A stretch of DNA of 6,577 nucleotides, taken from assembly GCA_017507205.1 (NCBI GenBank), contig JAFWBH010000059.1, forward strand, positions 1 through 6,577, in the 5' to 3' direction. Source of the stretch: Clostridia bacterium. Its GTDB lineage: Bacteria > Bacillota > Clostridia > Christensenellales > CAG-917. Position numbers and translations under genes: made by a program. Positions within the stretch are counted from its first letter, which is position 1; each line of letters begins with the position of its first letter. Of the stretch, positions 1 through 6,192 are shown piece after piece. The notes under the pieces were generated by a model, which made no database searches, was not told where the DNA came from, and saw only the letters and a program-made list of their open reading frames with translations.

Positions 1-4
1 GATA

Positions 5-80
5 GGAGCATACTTGCCGTATGTGACTATTCGTGGACTTGAACTTGCCGAAGCTAGGCGCTAAATAGCGCTATTTTTTT
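5..80 (+). repeat. Folded repeat element, copy 1 (cut by window edge)
   Basis: This stretch matches part of the element at 120-244. Both contain a GCATAC / 5-nt loop / GTATGT hairpin (here 8-13 and 19-24), about 40 nt of less conserved sequence, and a tail of AAATAGCGC followed by a T-rich run. The tail here also folds locally: GCGCT and AGCGC around AAAT, followed by seven Ts at 74-80. It therefore resembles an intrinsic terminator for a plus-strand transcript coming from the left. One plus-strand frame is open from position 2 to a TAA at 62-64. That could be the last about 20 codons of a gene lying outside the window, but it cannot be confirmed. The left half of the element is not visible. 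Confidence 0.5.
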
Positions 81-119
81 GTGGTATATGTTGGCACTTT
101 GCTTTTTCTTGCACTCTGC

Positions 120-244
120 AAAAACTGCGATATTTAGATGAAGAACAAGAAAGGCACTTTTAAATCGGTCCGAAGCATACTGGTCGTATGTGAGGAATGA
201 GATAAAGTGCCTGACGCAGTTATTCGCAAAATAGCGCAGTTTTT
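120..244 (+). repeat. Folded repeat element, copy 2, with nested inverted repeats
   Basis: Three nested inverted repeats are visible. The outermost pairs 120-135 with 229-244 (15 of 16 positions, one A/G mismatch). The middle pairs 152-160 with 204-212 (9 of 9, AGGCACTTT with AAAGTGCCT). The innermost is GCATAC 175-180 with GTATGT 186-191 around the loop TGGTC. An alternative fold is possible, because GGCACTTT at 93-100 can replace 153-160 and TTTCTTG at 105-111 can pair with 146-152. The outer stem ends in TTTTT on either strand, so it could end transcription both ways. It may be a miniature mobile or REP-like element, a small RNA, or a terminator structure. I do not recognise a named family. 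Confidence 0.55.
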
Positions 245-788
245 AATTTTTGAAGATAACAACAGGTATAGGCGGATCCCCCATCCAATTGTGGAAAAAG
301 GTGACGAGAACTTGATACTTGTCGCTGTCTAAGGTTTTCAACCAGGGGAGAAGAGCGTCTTTTTCCTCGTAGCCACTGTCACCACCATAATAAATGCTGA
401 CACACATAACTCCACCGGGCTTGAGGAGATCAAGCCCTTTTAAGATGGCTTCCTTGGTGCTTTCTGCGTGAGTGTAAATGCTATGGTCTCCGTGAGGGAG
501 ATATCCAAGATTGAACAGCACAACATCAACAGGCTCGGACACATATTTGTCCATATTTGCGTGGGAATCTAATATGAGTGTTGCTTTTTTGCCTTGGCTG
601 TCTAGGAGTGCCCTTGTAGAATTGATGGCACTCTCTTGAATGTCAAAGGCATACACCTTGCCTCCCTCGCCTACAACATCGCAAAGAAAGGCTGTGTCAT
701 AGCCTCTGCCAGCAGTTGCATCAACTGTAACAGCACCTTGCGTGGTGTATTTCTTGACGATTTCATGAACAATATAAAGAGCATTCAT
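243..788 (-). CDS. mnmM: Class I SAM-dependent methyltransferase, MnmM/YtqB family
   Basis: This 181-residue protein matches the compact YtqB-type family, long labelled putative rRNA methylase. Bacillus subtilis YtqB was later shown to be MnmM, which methylates 5-aminomethyl-2-thiouridine at the tRNA wobble position, giving mnm5s2U34. Visible motifs are the SAM-binding loop VDATAGRGYDT (residues 22-32), the acidic residue ending strand 2 in FDIQ (D49), and the family signature FNLGYLPHGD (92-101). PPIP near the C-terminus (172-175) resembles the conserved PP of the family. Length is as usual for the family. The start at 788 is the first ATG, 6 nt after the previous stop, with purine-rich GGGGAAG and AAGAG upstream. 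It probably forms an operon with the membrane protein gene before it. Its TAA lies inside the outer stem of the 120-244 repeat element. Family assignment is firm; the exact tRNA activity is inferred from the family. Confidence 0.88.
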   Translation of the reverse strand: MNALYIVHEIVKKYTTQGAVTVDATAGRGYDTAFLCDVVGEGGKVYAFDIQESAINSTRALLDSQGKKATLILDSHANMDKYVSEPVDVVLFNLGYLPHGDHSIYTHAESTKEAILKGLDLLKPGGVMCVSIYYGGDSGYEEKDALLPWLKTLDSDKYQVLVTFFHNWMGDPPIPVVIFKN

Positions 789-794
789 ATTCTC

Positions 795-1223
795 TTATTC
801 TTCCCCTTGAGCCTCGTCCTCGACTGCTACGATATTTTCATCGACATCGTTGCTTTCAGTGTCAATTGTTGAAGCAAATATTGCTTCCTCAAGCTCCTCT
901 TCCTCTGCTTCCTTGATGTCTTCCTCAGTGATTTCCTCTGTGCCTATTTTTGAAAGGTTTGAAAGCAAGGTTTTGATTTTCTTGTCAGTGAAAACCATAA
1001 GCACCGTGACTGTCACAATAAGAGCAACACCCACTGCCAAAATAATGCCACCAGTGATTTTGTCTGCATGGATCAAAAAGTCGACGCCAAATCCTGCAAG
1101 GGCACTGCCAAGGCCAAGCAATATGCAAGATACAATGATGAATACAAGTCTGCTTTTCTTTGCCTCTTTTATTGCCTCTGCCTTCTTTTGATTGATGCTG
1201 TTTTCAATTTGTTTTGTGTCCAT
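795..1223 (-). CDS. Hypothetical two-helix membrane protein with acidic C-terminal tail
   Basis: I do not recognise a family for this 142-residue protein. Residues 1-24 are polar and Lys/Glu-rich. Two hydrophobic segments follow, at about 26-50 and 58-78, separated by a short loop (HADK). After a basic patch (KKIK, 81-84) comes a soluble tail from about 95 that is extremely rich in Glu and Asp, including EEEELEE at 107-113. The inner-side lysines next to both helices suggest a hairpin with both ends in the cytoplasm. The start at 1223 is preferred because AAGG lies 6 nt upstream; the frame is open further, to an ATG at 1436, but that would run through the divergent promoter region and into veg. 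It ends 6 nt before mnmM, so the two are probably co-transcribed. Function is unknown. Confidence 0.75.
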   Translation of the reverse strand: MDTKQIENSINQKKAEAIKEAKKSRLVFIIVSCILLGLGSALAGFGVDFLIHADKITGGIILAVGVALIVTVTVLMVFTDKKIKTLLSNLSKIGTEEITEEDIKEAEEEELEEAIFASTIDTESNDVDENIVAVEDEAQGEE

Positions 1224-1260
1224 ATTTTGCCTTAAATTTGTATTTTTAATTTTGTGTGTT

Positions 1261-1289
1261 TTGTCACAAACGAATGTTAATATAATAAT
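1261..1289 (+). promoter_or_regulatory. Predicted sigma-A type promoter for veg
   Basis: TTGTCA at 1261-1266 (5 of 6 to the -35 consensus) is followed after 17 nt by AATAAT at 1284-1289 (5 of 6 to the -10). An overlapping perfect TATAAT lies at 1281-1286 but at only 14 nt spacing from the same -35. Transcription would begin near 1296. The region is very AT-rich and also has to drive the divergent membrane-protein gene. For that direction a weaker TTGAAA / TATTAA pair can be seen on the minus strand in the same DNA. Confidence 0.5.
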
Positions 1290-1338
1290 TTTGTCATTTT
1301 CAAGTATGTTTTTTGTGTTTTCAGTCAACAATACTGCT

Positions 1339-1569
1339 ATGCGTGAAATAGCCAAATCCATCTTCAATACCATTGAGCGAGTCAAGTGCCTGAAGGGCAT
1401 TCCACTCGTTGTCAAGGTGGTTGGCCCAAGGGGCAAATCAACCTTGATTTATGGCGAGGTGACAGACCTATTTCCTGCCGTGTTTACTGTGCTGACCACC
1501 ACCGGAGAGAAAAAGACATTTTCATACAGCGATGTCCATGCAGGAAGCATCCTGTTCTTAAAGAGATAG
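1339..1569 (+). CDS. veg: Veg family protein
   Basis: This is a small basic protein (76 residues from this start) of the Veg family, found across Bacillota. B. subtilis Veg is 86 residues, is made at very high level in growing cells, and has been linked to biofilm matrix gene expression. Matching features are a short N-terminal helix, a basic strand (LVVKVVGPRGKS), the GEVTDLFPAVFTV segment that matches Veg's G-x-L-x-x-x-YPSVFVI, and FSYSDVHAGSI, matching Veg's SYSYADVLT. It is the only plus-strand gene, divergent from the mnmM operon and convergent with the protease. The start is uncertain: ATG 1339 aligns best in length, but ATG 1306 (87 residues) and GTG 1315 (84 residues) are in frame, and none has a recognisable ribosome binding site. 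Confidence 0.75.
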   Translation: MREIAKSIFNTIERVKCLKGIPLVVKVVGPRGKSTLIYGEVTDLFPAVFTVLTTTGEKKTFSYSDVHAGSILFLKR

Positions 1570-1642
1570 CCCTGCCCATAAGGAGAGGCTTATTTCAGCT
1601 TTTATCATTTAAGCTTTATCTCAAATTACAAGCAATGAAAGC

Positions 1643-1673
1643 AAAAGCCCGTCAAAAAGGACGGACTTTTTTT
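1643..1673 (+). terminator. Intrinsic terminator between convergent veg and protease genes
   Basis: AAAAGCCCGTC (1643-1653) pairs with GACGGACTTTT (1660-1670), 10 of 11 positions, around the loop AAAAAG. Seven Ts run from 1667 to 1673. It serves veg on the plus strand. On the minus strand the same stem is followed by TTTTGCTTTC, so it can plausibly also end the protease transcript, whose stop codon lies at 1680-1682. Confidence 0.85.
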
Positions 1674-1679
1674 CAATGC

Positions 1680-3506
1680 TTATTCTGTTTTTTTCGCTTT
1701 TCTTTTTGGAAGAATCACTCCAAAAACGACCCCTAGCACAATTGCGATTGTTGCCACCACTGCTGTGAATGAAATCCACACTGCTGGACGCAGGAAGCCA
1801 CTTTCAACTTTAATGGTGTATCCATTTTCTACAACACGATAGTTGCCATATTGTGCAGTGATTTCATAGTCACCATTTGCGCCTGCCTTATGGGTGTAGG
1901 TTGCGCCTGTGTAGACATGCTCGCCATTGACATACCACTTGATTTCAACAGATGGGTCAAGGCCTTCACTGCCTGCAAGATAGAAGGTGGTGGTGTCCAT
2001 TTCGTAGACAAAGCCTTTTTCAATGTCTGTTGTGGGTTTCACTTGAAGAATGCCAGCCACTGATGTATAGTCAACATATTCCACATTGAATACCATTGAT
2101 GAGCTGAGCACCTCTTCACCTTTTTTGTAGGATGCAGTGATACGATATTTTCCATTGACCTTGGGGAAATAATTCAATTTTTTACCCTTGCCCAGCTCAA
2201 CGGTTGCGCCATCATATTCCTCTGTCTCCTCTGTTTCGTTTCCGTCCTCATCAACCTTTTGTCTTGAAAGGATTTCTGTCTGTGTCCAGACAACATCATT
2301 GTGTGCTTGAGGGCTGGTGTTGCCGAAAGGCAACAATGTTGCATACAGCTCCAAGTCCTTGTGCTGACCACAATAAATGGTTGCTCCGTCCTTTAAGTCC
2401 TTGTTGTTGGTGATTTCGACGCCGGTGGGCTCAAGATATGTTTCAGTGATTGAGTTGTGCACTGCTGCATAGCCATCAAATCTTGAAAGATTGTAATCAC
2501 CATACTTTATGGTGCTTGTCTTTGATGATGTAAGCATATGTCTTGCAATGATTGTTGCATTGGCGTTGCTCCCTGCGGTTTGCTCACGAAGCTTCACCAC
2601 TGCACTGGCAACAGATACAAATGCTGATGCCATGCTTGTGCCACTGTCTGTTGTATATTCACTGCCATTGCCTTTGGCAACACGGATTTCCTGACCGGGA
2701 GCAATGACATCATAAGCGCCATAGTTGCTGGTGCTGTGCTTTGCACCATCCTTTCCGTATGCCATAACTGACACAACTCCGTCAAGGACTGCAGGATAGC
2801 AGGGCTTTGATTCAAGTGATGCGTTTTCATTGCCGGCAGCTGCAACAATGATTGTGTCAACTGAAAGCTCTGCAAAAAGCTGTTTCTTGGCATTGTAATC
2901 CTCGGCTGTTTCAGAATAGCCAGCGATTGAAAGATTGACAACGTCAATGCCCAATGTGCTTTGGCTGTTCTTCACAAATTCAAGACCCTTGACAACTGCT
3001 GATGTTGGAAACTTGTTGGTGTTGTCACGTGATGCCTTGATGGGATAAAGCTTGATATAATCTTGAAGCCCCAAATCGTAGATGAGCATTGCCATAATGC
3101 TGGCAACTGCTGTGCCGTGAGTGGTGCTTGATCCGTCTGCAAAGCTTGACAGCTGATCAATGGTTGCACCTGCATTGTTGCTTGCGATGTGAGCATTGTA
3201 GCCTTGTGCCTTGCCGTCAACTGTGAAGATTGTGTTTGTCTTTTTGAACACATCGTGATCAACATTGACGCCAGTGTCAATGACGCCGATGATGACAGGC
3301 TTTGATTTGTCTGCATCACCTATCCAGCCTGAAATTGCTTCCTTCATTCCTGCAACATTGAGATGTGCTGACTTATAATACCAGCAGTCATCGCTGTTGA
3401 CATCGCCATATTGAGTTGCCTCGGCAACAGAGGTTGGCAAAACAGCAGTGCATATCACTGCAAGAATGAAAAGAAGTGTAATTGATGTAAGTATTTTTTT
3501 GTTCAT
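1680..3506 (-). CDS. Secreted S8 subtilisin-like serine protease, C-terminally membrane-anchored
   Basis: This 608-residue protein has a signal peptide (KK, then a hydrophobic core at about 5-22, probable cleavage after AEA near residue 30). The peptidase S8 domain spans about 69-350. Its catalytic residues are Asp77 (GVIDTGV), His130 (THGTAVASI) and Ser291 (SGTSMASA), with oxyanion Asn226 (AAAGNEN), so it should be active. Residues about 360-570 look like beta-rich, probably Ig-like, segments, including an acidic linker at 419-430. A transmembrane helix at about 574-599 and a terminal KRKAKK follow, placing the protease outside the cell and tethered to the membrane; there is no LPXTG motif. 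Only about 47 residues separate the signal peptide from Asp77, too few for the usual inhibitor-type propeptide. It lies 54 nt after gltX. The start follows a tiny ORF with its own GAGG site (see findings). Substrate is unknown. Confidence 0.93.
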   Translation of the reverse strand: MNKKILTSITLLFILAVICTAVLPTSVAEATQYGDVNSDDCWYYKSAHLNVAGMKEAISGWIGDADKSKPVIIGVIDTGVNVDHDVFKKTNTIFTVDGKAQGYNAHIASNNAGATIDQLSSFADGSSTTHGTAVASIMAMLIYDLGLQDYIKLYPIKASRDNTNKFPTSAVVKGLEFVKNSQSTLGIDVVNLSIAGYSETAEDYNAKKQLFAELSVDTIIVAAAGNENASLESKPCYPAVLDGVVSVMAYGKDGAKHSTSNYGAYDVIAPGQEIRVAKGNGSEYTTDSGTSMASAFVSVASAVVKLREQTAGSNANATIIARHMLTSSKTSTIKYGDYNLSRFDGYAAVHNSITETYLEPTGVEITNNKDLKDGATIYCGQHKDLELYATLLPFGNTSPQAHNDVVWTQTEILSRQKVDEDGNETEETEEYDGATVELGKGKKLNYFPKVNGKYRITASYKKGEEVLSSSMVFNVEYVDYTSVAGILQVKPTTDIEKGFVYEMDTTTFYLAGSEGLDPSVEIKWYVNGEHVYTGATYTHKAGANGDYEITAQYGNYRVVENGYTIKVESGFLRPAVWISFTAVVATIAIVLGVVFGVILPKRKAKKTE

Positions 3507-3560
3507 ATTGTCATTTCAGCCTCAAAATATTTTTCTTTTTGGTGGCTGTGTCAGTTTATG

Positions 3561-5006
3561 TTAGCCTACAGCTCTATCAAGATATTCCATTGAGAAGCTG
3601 AGACGATTGAGGCTTTCTTCCTTGCCAAGCACCACTGCCATTTCAACAGCGCCACCGGGGGTTGAGGGTTGACCTGTGAGGGCGACACGGACGCTGAACA
3701 TCACTTGTCCACCCTTGAGTCCACCAGCCTCAGCAGATGATTTCATACATTCCTTGATGGCATCTTCTGACCAGTCATCAAGATTGGATAATGCATCAAA
3801 CGCTATTTTAAGTGCTTGTTTTGCAATGTTAAAGTCAACTTTCATCTTTTGATGCACATACATATTGACATCATATTCACCAAACTCAACCAAGAAATCA
3901 ATCTTTTCAGGGATGTCTGAAAGGATGTCAACACGTGTCTGCATAAGACGGCTGATTTCGTAATCGTTGAACTTGCCACCTGCCTTGCTCTTTTGGATGT
4001 AAGGCAGTGAAGCCTTGAAGAATTCCTCGGGTGTCATGGCCTTCAAGTATTCGCCATTGAGCCAACGCATCTTTGCCTCGTCAAAGATTGCAGGGCTCTT
4101 TGAAATGCCGTCAACATCAAACTGCTCCACCATCTCTTCAAGAGTCATTTTTTCTTGATTTGATTTGGGGCACCAGCCAAGGAGTGCAATATAGTTGATG
4201 ATTGCCTCAGGGAGATATCCCTTGGCGACAAAGTCCTCAAAGTTGGCATCGCCATATCTCTTTGAAAGCTTGCGTTGTGAGTCCTTCATAATTGGTGAAA
4301 GGTGGATGTAGGTCGGTCTTTGCCAGCCAAATGCGTCATACATAAGGTTGTATTTTGGTGTTGATGAAAGATACTCTACACCACGCATAACGTGTGTGAT
4401 GCCCATAAGGTGATCGTCAATTACGTTGGCAAAGTTGTAGGTGGGAAGCCCGTCACTCTTGAGAAGAACGCCATCCTCAATGTCTGCACTTGCAACTGAA
4501 ATCTCACCAAAAACCAAATCTGTATATGATGAAACAACGCCCTCTGGCACCTTTTGTCTTATGACATAAGGCTCACCTGCTGCCACTCTTGCCTTTGCCT
4601 CTACAAGAGGAATATTTCTGCAATGCTTGTCATAGGTGTGAAGTCCGTTTTCGTCAACGATTGATTGGAGTCTTTCCTTGTCGCAGAAGCAATAGTATGC
4701 GCCACCAAGCTCAACCAGCTTTTCTGCATACTCCTTGTAAATCCCCATACGTTCTGTTTGGACGTAAGGACCGTAGCCACCATCCTTGTTGGGACCTTCA
4801 TCGTAGTCCATGCCTGCGATGTCAAGGGTGCGATAAATTGCTTCAACTGCGCCCTCTACCTTTCTTTCCTGATCGGTGTCTTCAATACGAAGAATAAAGG
4901 TGCCGTTGTGTTTTCTTGCATAGAGGTATGTATAAAGCCCTGTGCGAAGGTTGCCGATGTGCATAAAGCCCGTGGGTGATGGGGCAAATCTTGTTCTAAC
5001 TGTCAT
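3561..5006 (-). CDS. gltX: Glutamyl-tRNA synthetase (class I)
   Basis: This 481-residue protein, of normal length for bacterial GluRS, charges tRNA-Glu with glutamate using ATP in the cytoplasm. The N-terminal Rossmann fold carries RFAPSPTGFMHIGN, with the HIGH-type motif HIGN at 16-19. The connective region has CFC (106-108) and a third cysteine at 129, resembling the zinc site of some GluRS. LPTYNFANVIDD (187-198) and HVMRGVEYLSSTPK (205-218) are typical GluRS segments, and the KMSKS-type loop is KLSKR (246-250). The C-terminal helical anticodon-binding domain ends with GLKGGQVMFSVRVALTG (429-445). I chose the start at 5006 because AAAGGA lies 6 nt upstream and the family begins about there; the frame is open 17 codons further, into radC. 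It starts 28 nt after radC. Whether this lineage discriminates tRNA-Glu from tRNA-Gln cannot be told here. Confidence 0.97.
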   Translation of the reverse strand: MTVRTRFAPSPTGFMHIGNLRTGLYTYLYARKHNGTFILRIEDTDQERKVEGAVEAIYRTLDIAGMDYDEGPNKDGGYGPYVQTERMGIYKEYAEKLVELGGAYYCFCDKERLQSIVDENGLHTYDKHCRNIPLVEAKARVAAGEPYVIRQKVPEGVVSSYTDLVFGEISVASADIEDGVLLKSDGLPTYNFANVIDDHLMGITHVMRGVEYLSSTPKYNLMYDAFGWQRPTYIHLSPIMKDSQRKLSKRYGDANFEDFVAKGYLPEAIINYIALLGWCPKSNQEKMTLEEMVEQFDVDGISKSPAIFDEAKMRWLNGEYLKAMTPEEFFKASLPYIQKSKAGGKFNDYEISRLMQTRVDILSDIPEKIDFLVEFGEYDVNMYVHQKMKVDFNIAKQALKIAFDALSNLDDWSEDAIKECMKSSAEAGGLKGGQVMFSVRVALTGQPSTPGGAVEMAVVLGKEESLNRLSFSMEYLDRAVG

Positions 5007-5012
5007 ATATTG

Positions 5013-5018
5013 TCCTTT
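5013..5018 (-). promoter_or_regulatory. Ribosome binding site fixing the gltX start
   Basis: AAAGGA on the minus strand, 6 nt before the ATG at 5006. A second AAAGGA lies at 5022-5027. Together they favour this ATG over the in-frame upstream ATG within the 3' end of radC. Confidence 0.8.
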
Positions 5019-5034
5019 GTTTCCTTTGGAATGG

Positions 5035-5706
5035 TCAAATGTAGCCATTTTCCTCAAAGGAAAAATATTTATTGTCGCTGAAAATAAAATGGTCTTGAAG
5101 CTTTACGTTCATATTGGCAAGCATACGTGAAAGCTCAACCGTAAGCTCCATATCATTCTTTGACGGGCCAATGTCGCCACTAGGATGATTGTGTGCCATA
5201 AGCAAGCTTGAAGCATTTGTTCTGATTGCAAAGTCAACAACATCTCTCATGGGCAACGGCACTGAATTGCCTGTGCCCTTGCGCATTCTTTCAAGACGAA
5301 TGAGATTATCTCTTGCATCAAGCGCTGCAACCACAAGCACCTCAACCTCTTGACCATAGACCTGTGTTTTCATAAAGGTCCTTGCAATACCTCTGCCAGA
5401 TAGGTTTTGTCTGCCAATGCTGGAGCCATCTGAATATAGCTTCAATATCTTTGGAAGGGAGTTGAGAAATATTGCAGCATTTCTTGTCATACCCTTCACT
5501 GCTTCAAGCCTGTCGATGTCTGTATTCAAAACACCATCGAAGGAGCCGAATGTGTTGATAAGCTCGTGGGCAATGGCATTTGTATCCTTGCGAGGAATAA
5601 AGCCATACAGCAAATACTCCAAAACCTCATGAGGTTGAAGCCCCTCAATGCCGTTTTTGAGAATTTTCTCTCGTATTCTATCTCTATGTCCGTCGTGAAT
5701 TGCCAT
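5035..5706 (-). CDS. radC: RadC family JAB/MPN-domain protein
   Basis: This 223-residue protein belongs to the RadC (UPF0758) family. Residues about 1-85 form the N-terminal helical region with a helix-hairpin-helix type DNA-binding segment (RLEAVKGMTRNAAIFL, 66-81). Residues about 105-223 form the JAB/MPN metal-binding domain, with the signature HNHPSGDIGPSKND (172-185): His172 and His174, Ser182 and Asp185 are the expected zinc ligands and active-site residues, preceded by glutamates 120 and 122. The family was named for a DNA-repair role later questioned; its biochemical activity is not settled. The ATG shares one base with the TGA of the upstream gene (TGATG) and has no clear ribosome binding site, so translation is probably coupled. 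It lies 28 nt before gltX in one apparent operon. Confidence 0.93.
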   Translation of the reverse strand: MAIHDGHRDRIREKILKNGIEGLQPHEVLEYLLYGFIPRKDTNAIAHELINTFGSFDGVLNTDIDRLEAVKGMTRNAAIFLNSLPKILKLYSDGSSIGRQNLSGRGIARTFMKTQVYGQEVEVLVVAALDARDNLIRLERMRKGTGNSVPLPMRDVVDFAIRTNASSLLMAHNHPSGDIGPSKNDMELTVELSRMLANMNVKLQDHFIFSDNKYFSFEENGYI

Positions 5707-6128
5707 CAGTTTAAAAGCTTTGGATATTCGTTGAAGATTTCAACATCATTTCTGATAAGACGCACAAGAAGCTGAATTGAAGCCTCTCTGTCGCCGTAGC
5801 CATACACCTTGTCAATAATCTTCCAAAGTGCGTAGCAATTGAGGAAATCATACCAAAAGTAAGACTCATCTTGAAGCTGGAAGATTTCAAGATAGTGGTA
5901 TGACTCATACTTCCCACTATTTTTCAGAATATTGATAAGCTCATTGACCTCTTCGTTGTTGTCGTATCTCTCGTGAATGAATTTGAGCATATATTTTTTC
6001 ACGTCCTTTGAGAAAGTGACAACACCTTGCTGGGCGTTGGCAATATCCTTCATAATAGGAATCATATCGGGGTCCTTTTCAAATCTTTTCAGGACCTTTT
6101 GACATCTAAATGCAAATGCTGTTGTCAT
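5706..6128 (-). CDS. Hypothetical protein, first gene of the radC-gltX operon
   Basis: I recognise no family for this 140-residue protein. It looks soluble and mostly helical, with no signal peptide or membrane segment. A basic N-terminus (CQKVLKRFEKD, 9-19) is followed by charged helices and an aromatic stretch (YFWYDF, 90-95), and a C-terminal helix with LLVRLIRND (120-128). The frame is open to an ATG at 6206, but that would cross the promoter and terminator below, so the ATG at 6128 is preferred. It lies only a few nt after the predicted transcription start, giving a nearly leaderless message. An alternative is ATG 6065 (Met22, about 119 residues), which has AAAGGA 7 nt upstream. Its stop overlaps the radC start by one base, which suggests co-regulation with radC, perhaps a shared role. 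Function is unknown. Confidence 0.72.
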   Translation of the reverse strand: MTTAFAFRCQKVLKRFEKDPDMIPIMKDIANAQQGVVTFSKDVKKYMLKFIHERYDNNEEVNELINILKNSGKYESYHYLEIFQLQDESYFWYDFLNCYALWKIIDKVYGYGDREASIQLLVRLIRNDVEIFNEYPKLLN

Positions 6129-6137
6129 AATATATCC

Positions 6138-6166
6138 ATTATAAAACAAAAACTTATTTATTGCAA
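6138..6166 (-). promoter_or_regulatory. Predicted promoter of the hypothetical-radC-gltX operon
   Basis: On the minus strand TTGCAA (6161-6166) is followed by exactly 17 nt and a perfect TATAAT (6138-6143). Transcription would start near 6131-6132, only 3-4 nt before the ATG at 6128. Confidence 0.7.
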
Positions 6167-6167
6167 T

Positions 6168-6192
6168 AAAAAAATGCGTGCGCGCCTCACGC
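6168..6192 (-). terminator. Weak intrinsic terminator just upstream of the operon promoter
   Basis: On the minus strand GCGTG (6192-6188), a 7-nt loop and CACGC (6180-6176) form a short GC-rich stem, followed by A and seven Ts (6174-6168). It would stop a transcript entering from the right before the promoter at 6138-6166. The stem is only 5 bp. Confidence 0.5.

Noticed and set aside
2..64. Plus-strand reading frame open from the edge to TAA at 62-64, resembling a gene end
   Set aside because: It lies wholly within repeat copy 1. The equivalent frame in copy 2 is also open (to TAG at 232-234) but has no start codon, so the openness may come from the repeat.
106..129. CRISPR-like or tandem repeats in the left intergenic region
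   Set aside because: The short similar words (such as GCACTTTGC and GCACTCTGC) are irregularly spaced and are explained by the nested inverted-repeat element.
1224..1436. N-terminal extension of the acidic-tailed membrane protein to ATG 1436
   Set aside because: It would cover the divergent promoter region and the start of veg, while ATG 1223 has its own AAGG at proper spacing.
2594..3319. Long open frames overlapping the protease gene on the same strand
   Set aside because: They are shadows of the S8 protease frame, with low-complexity Ser/Gln/Leu-rich products and no motifs.
5007..5057. Upstream in-frame start of gltX at ATG 5057
   Set aside because: It would add 17 residues before the conserved GluRS N-terminus, overlap radC, and ignore the AAAGGA site before ATG 5006.
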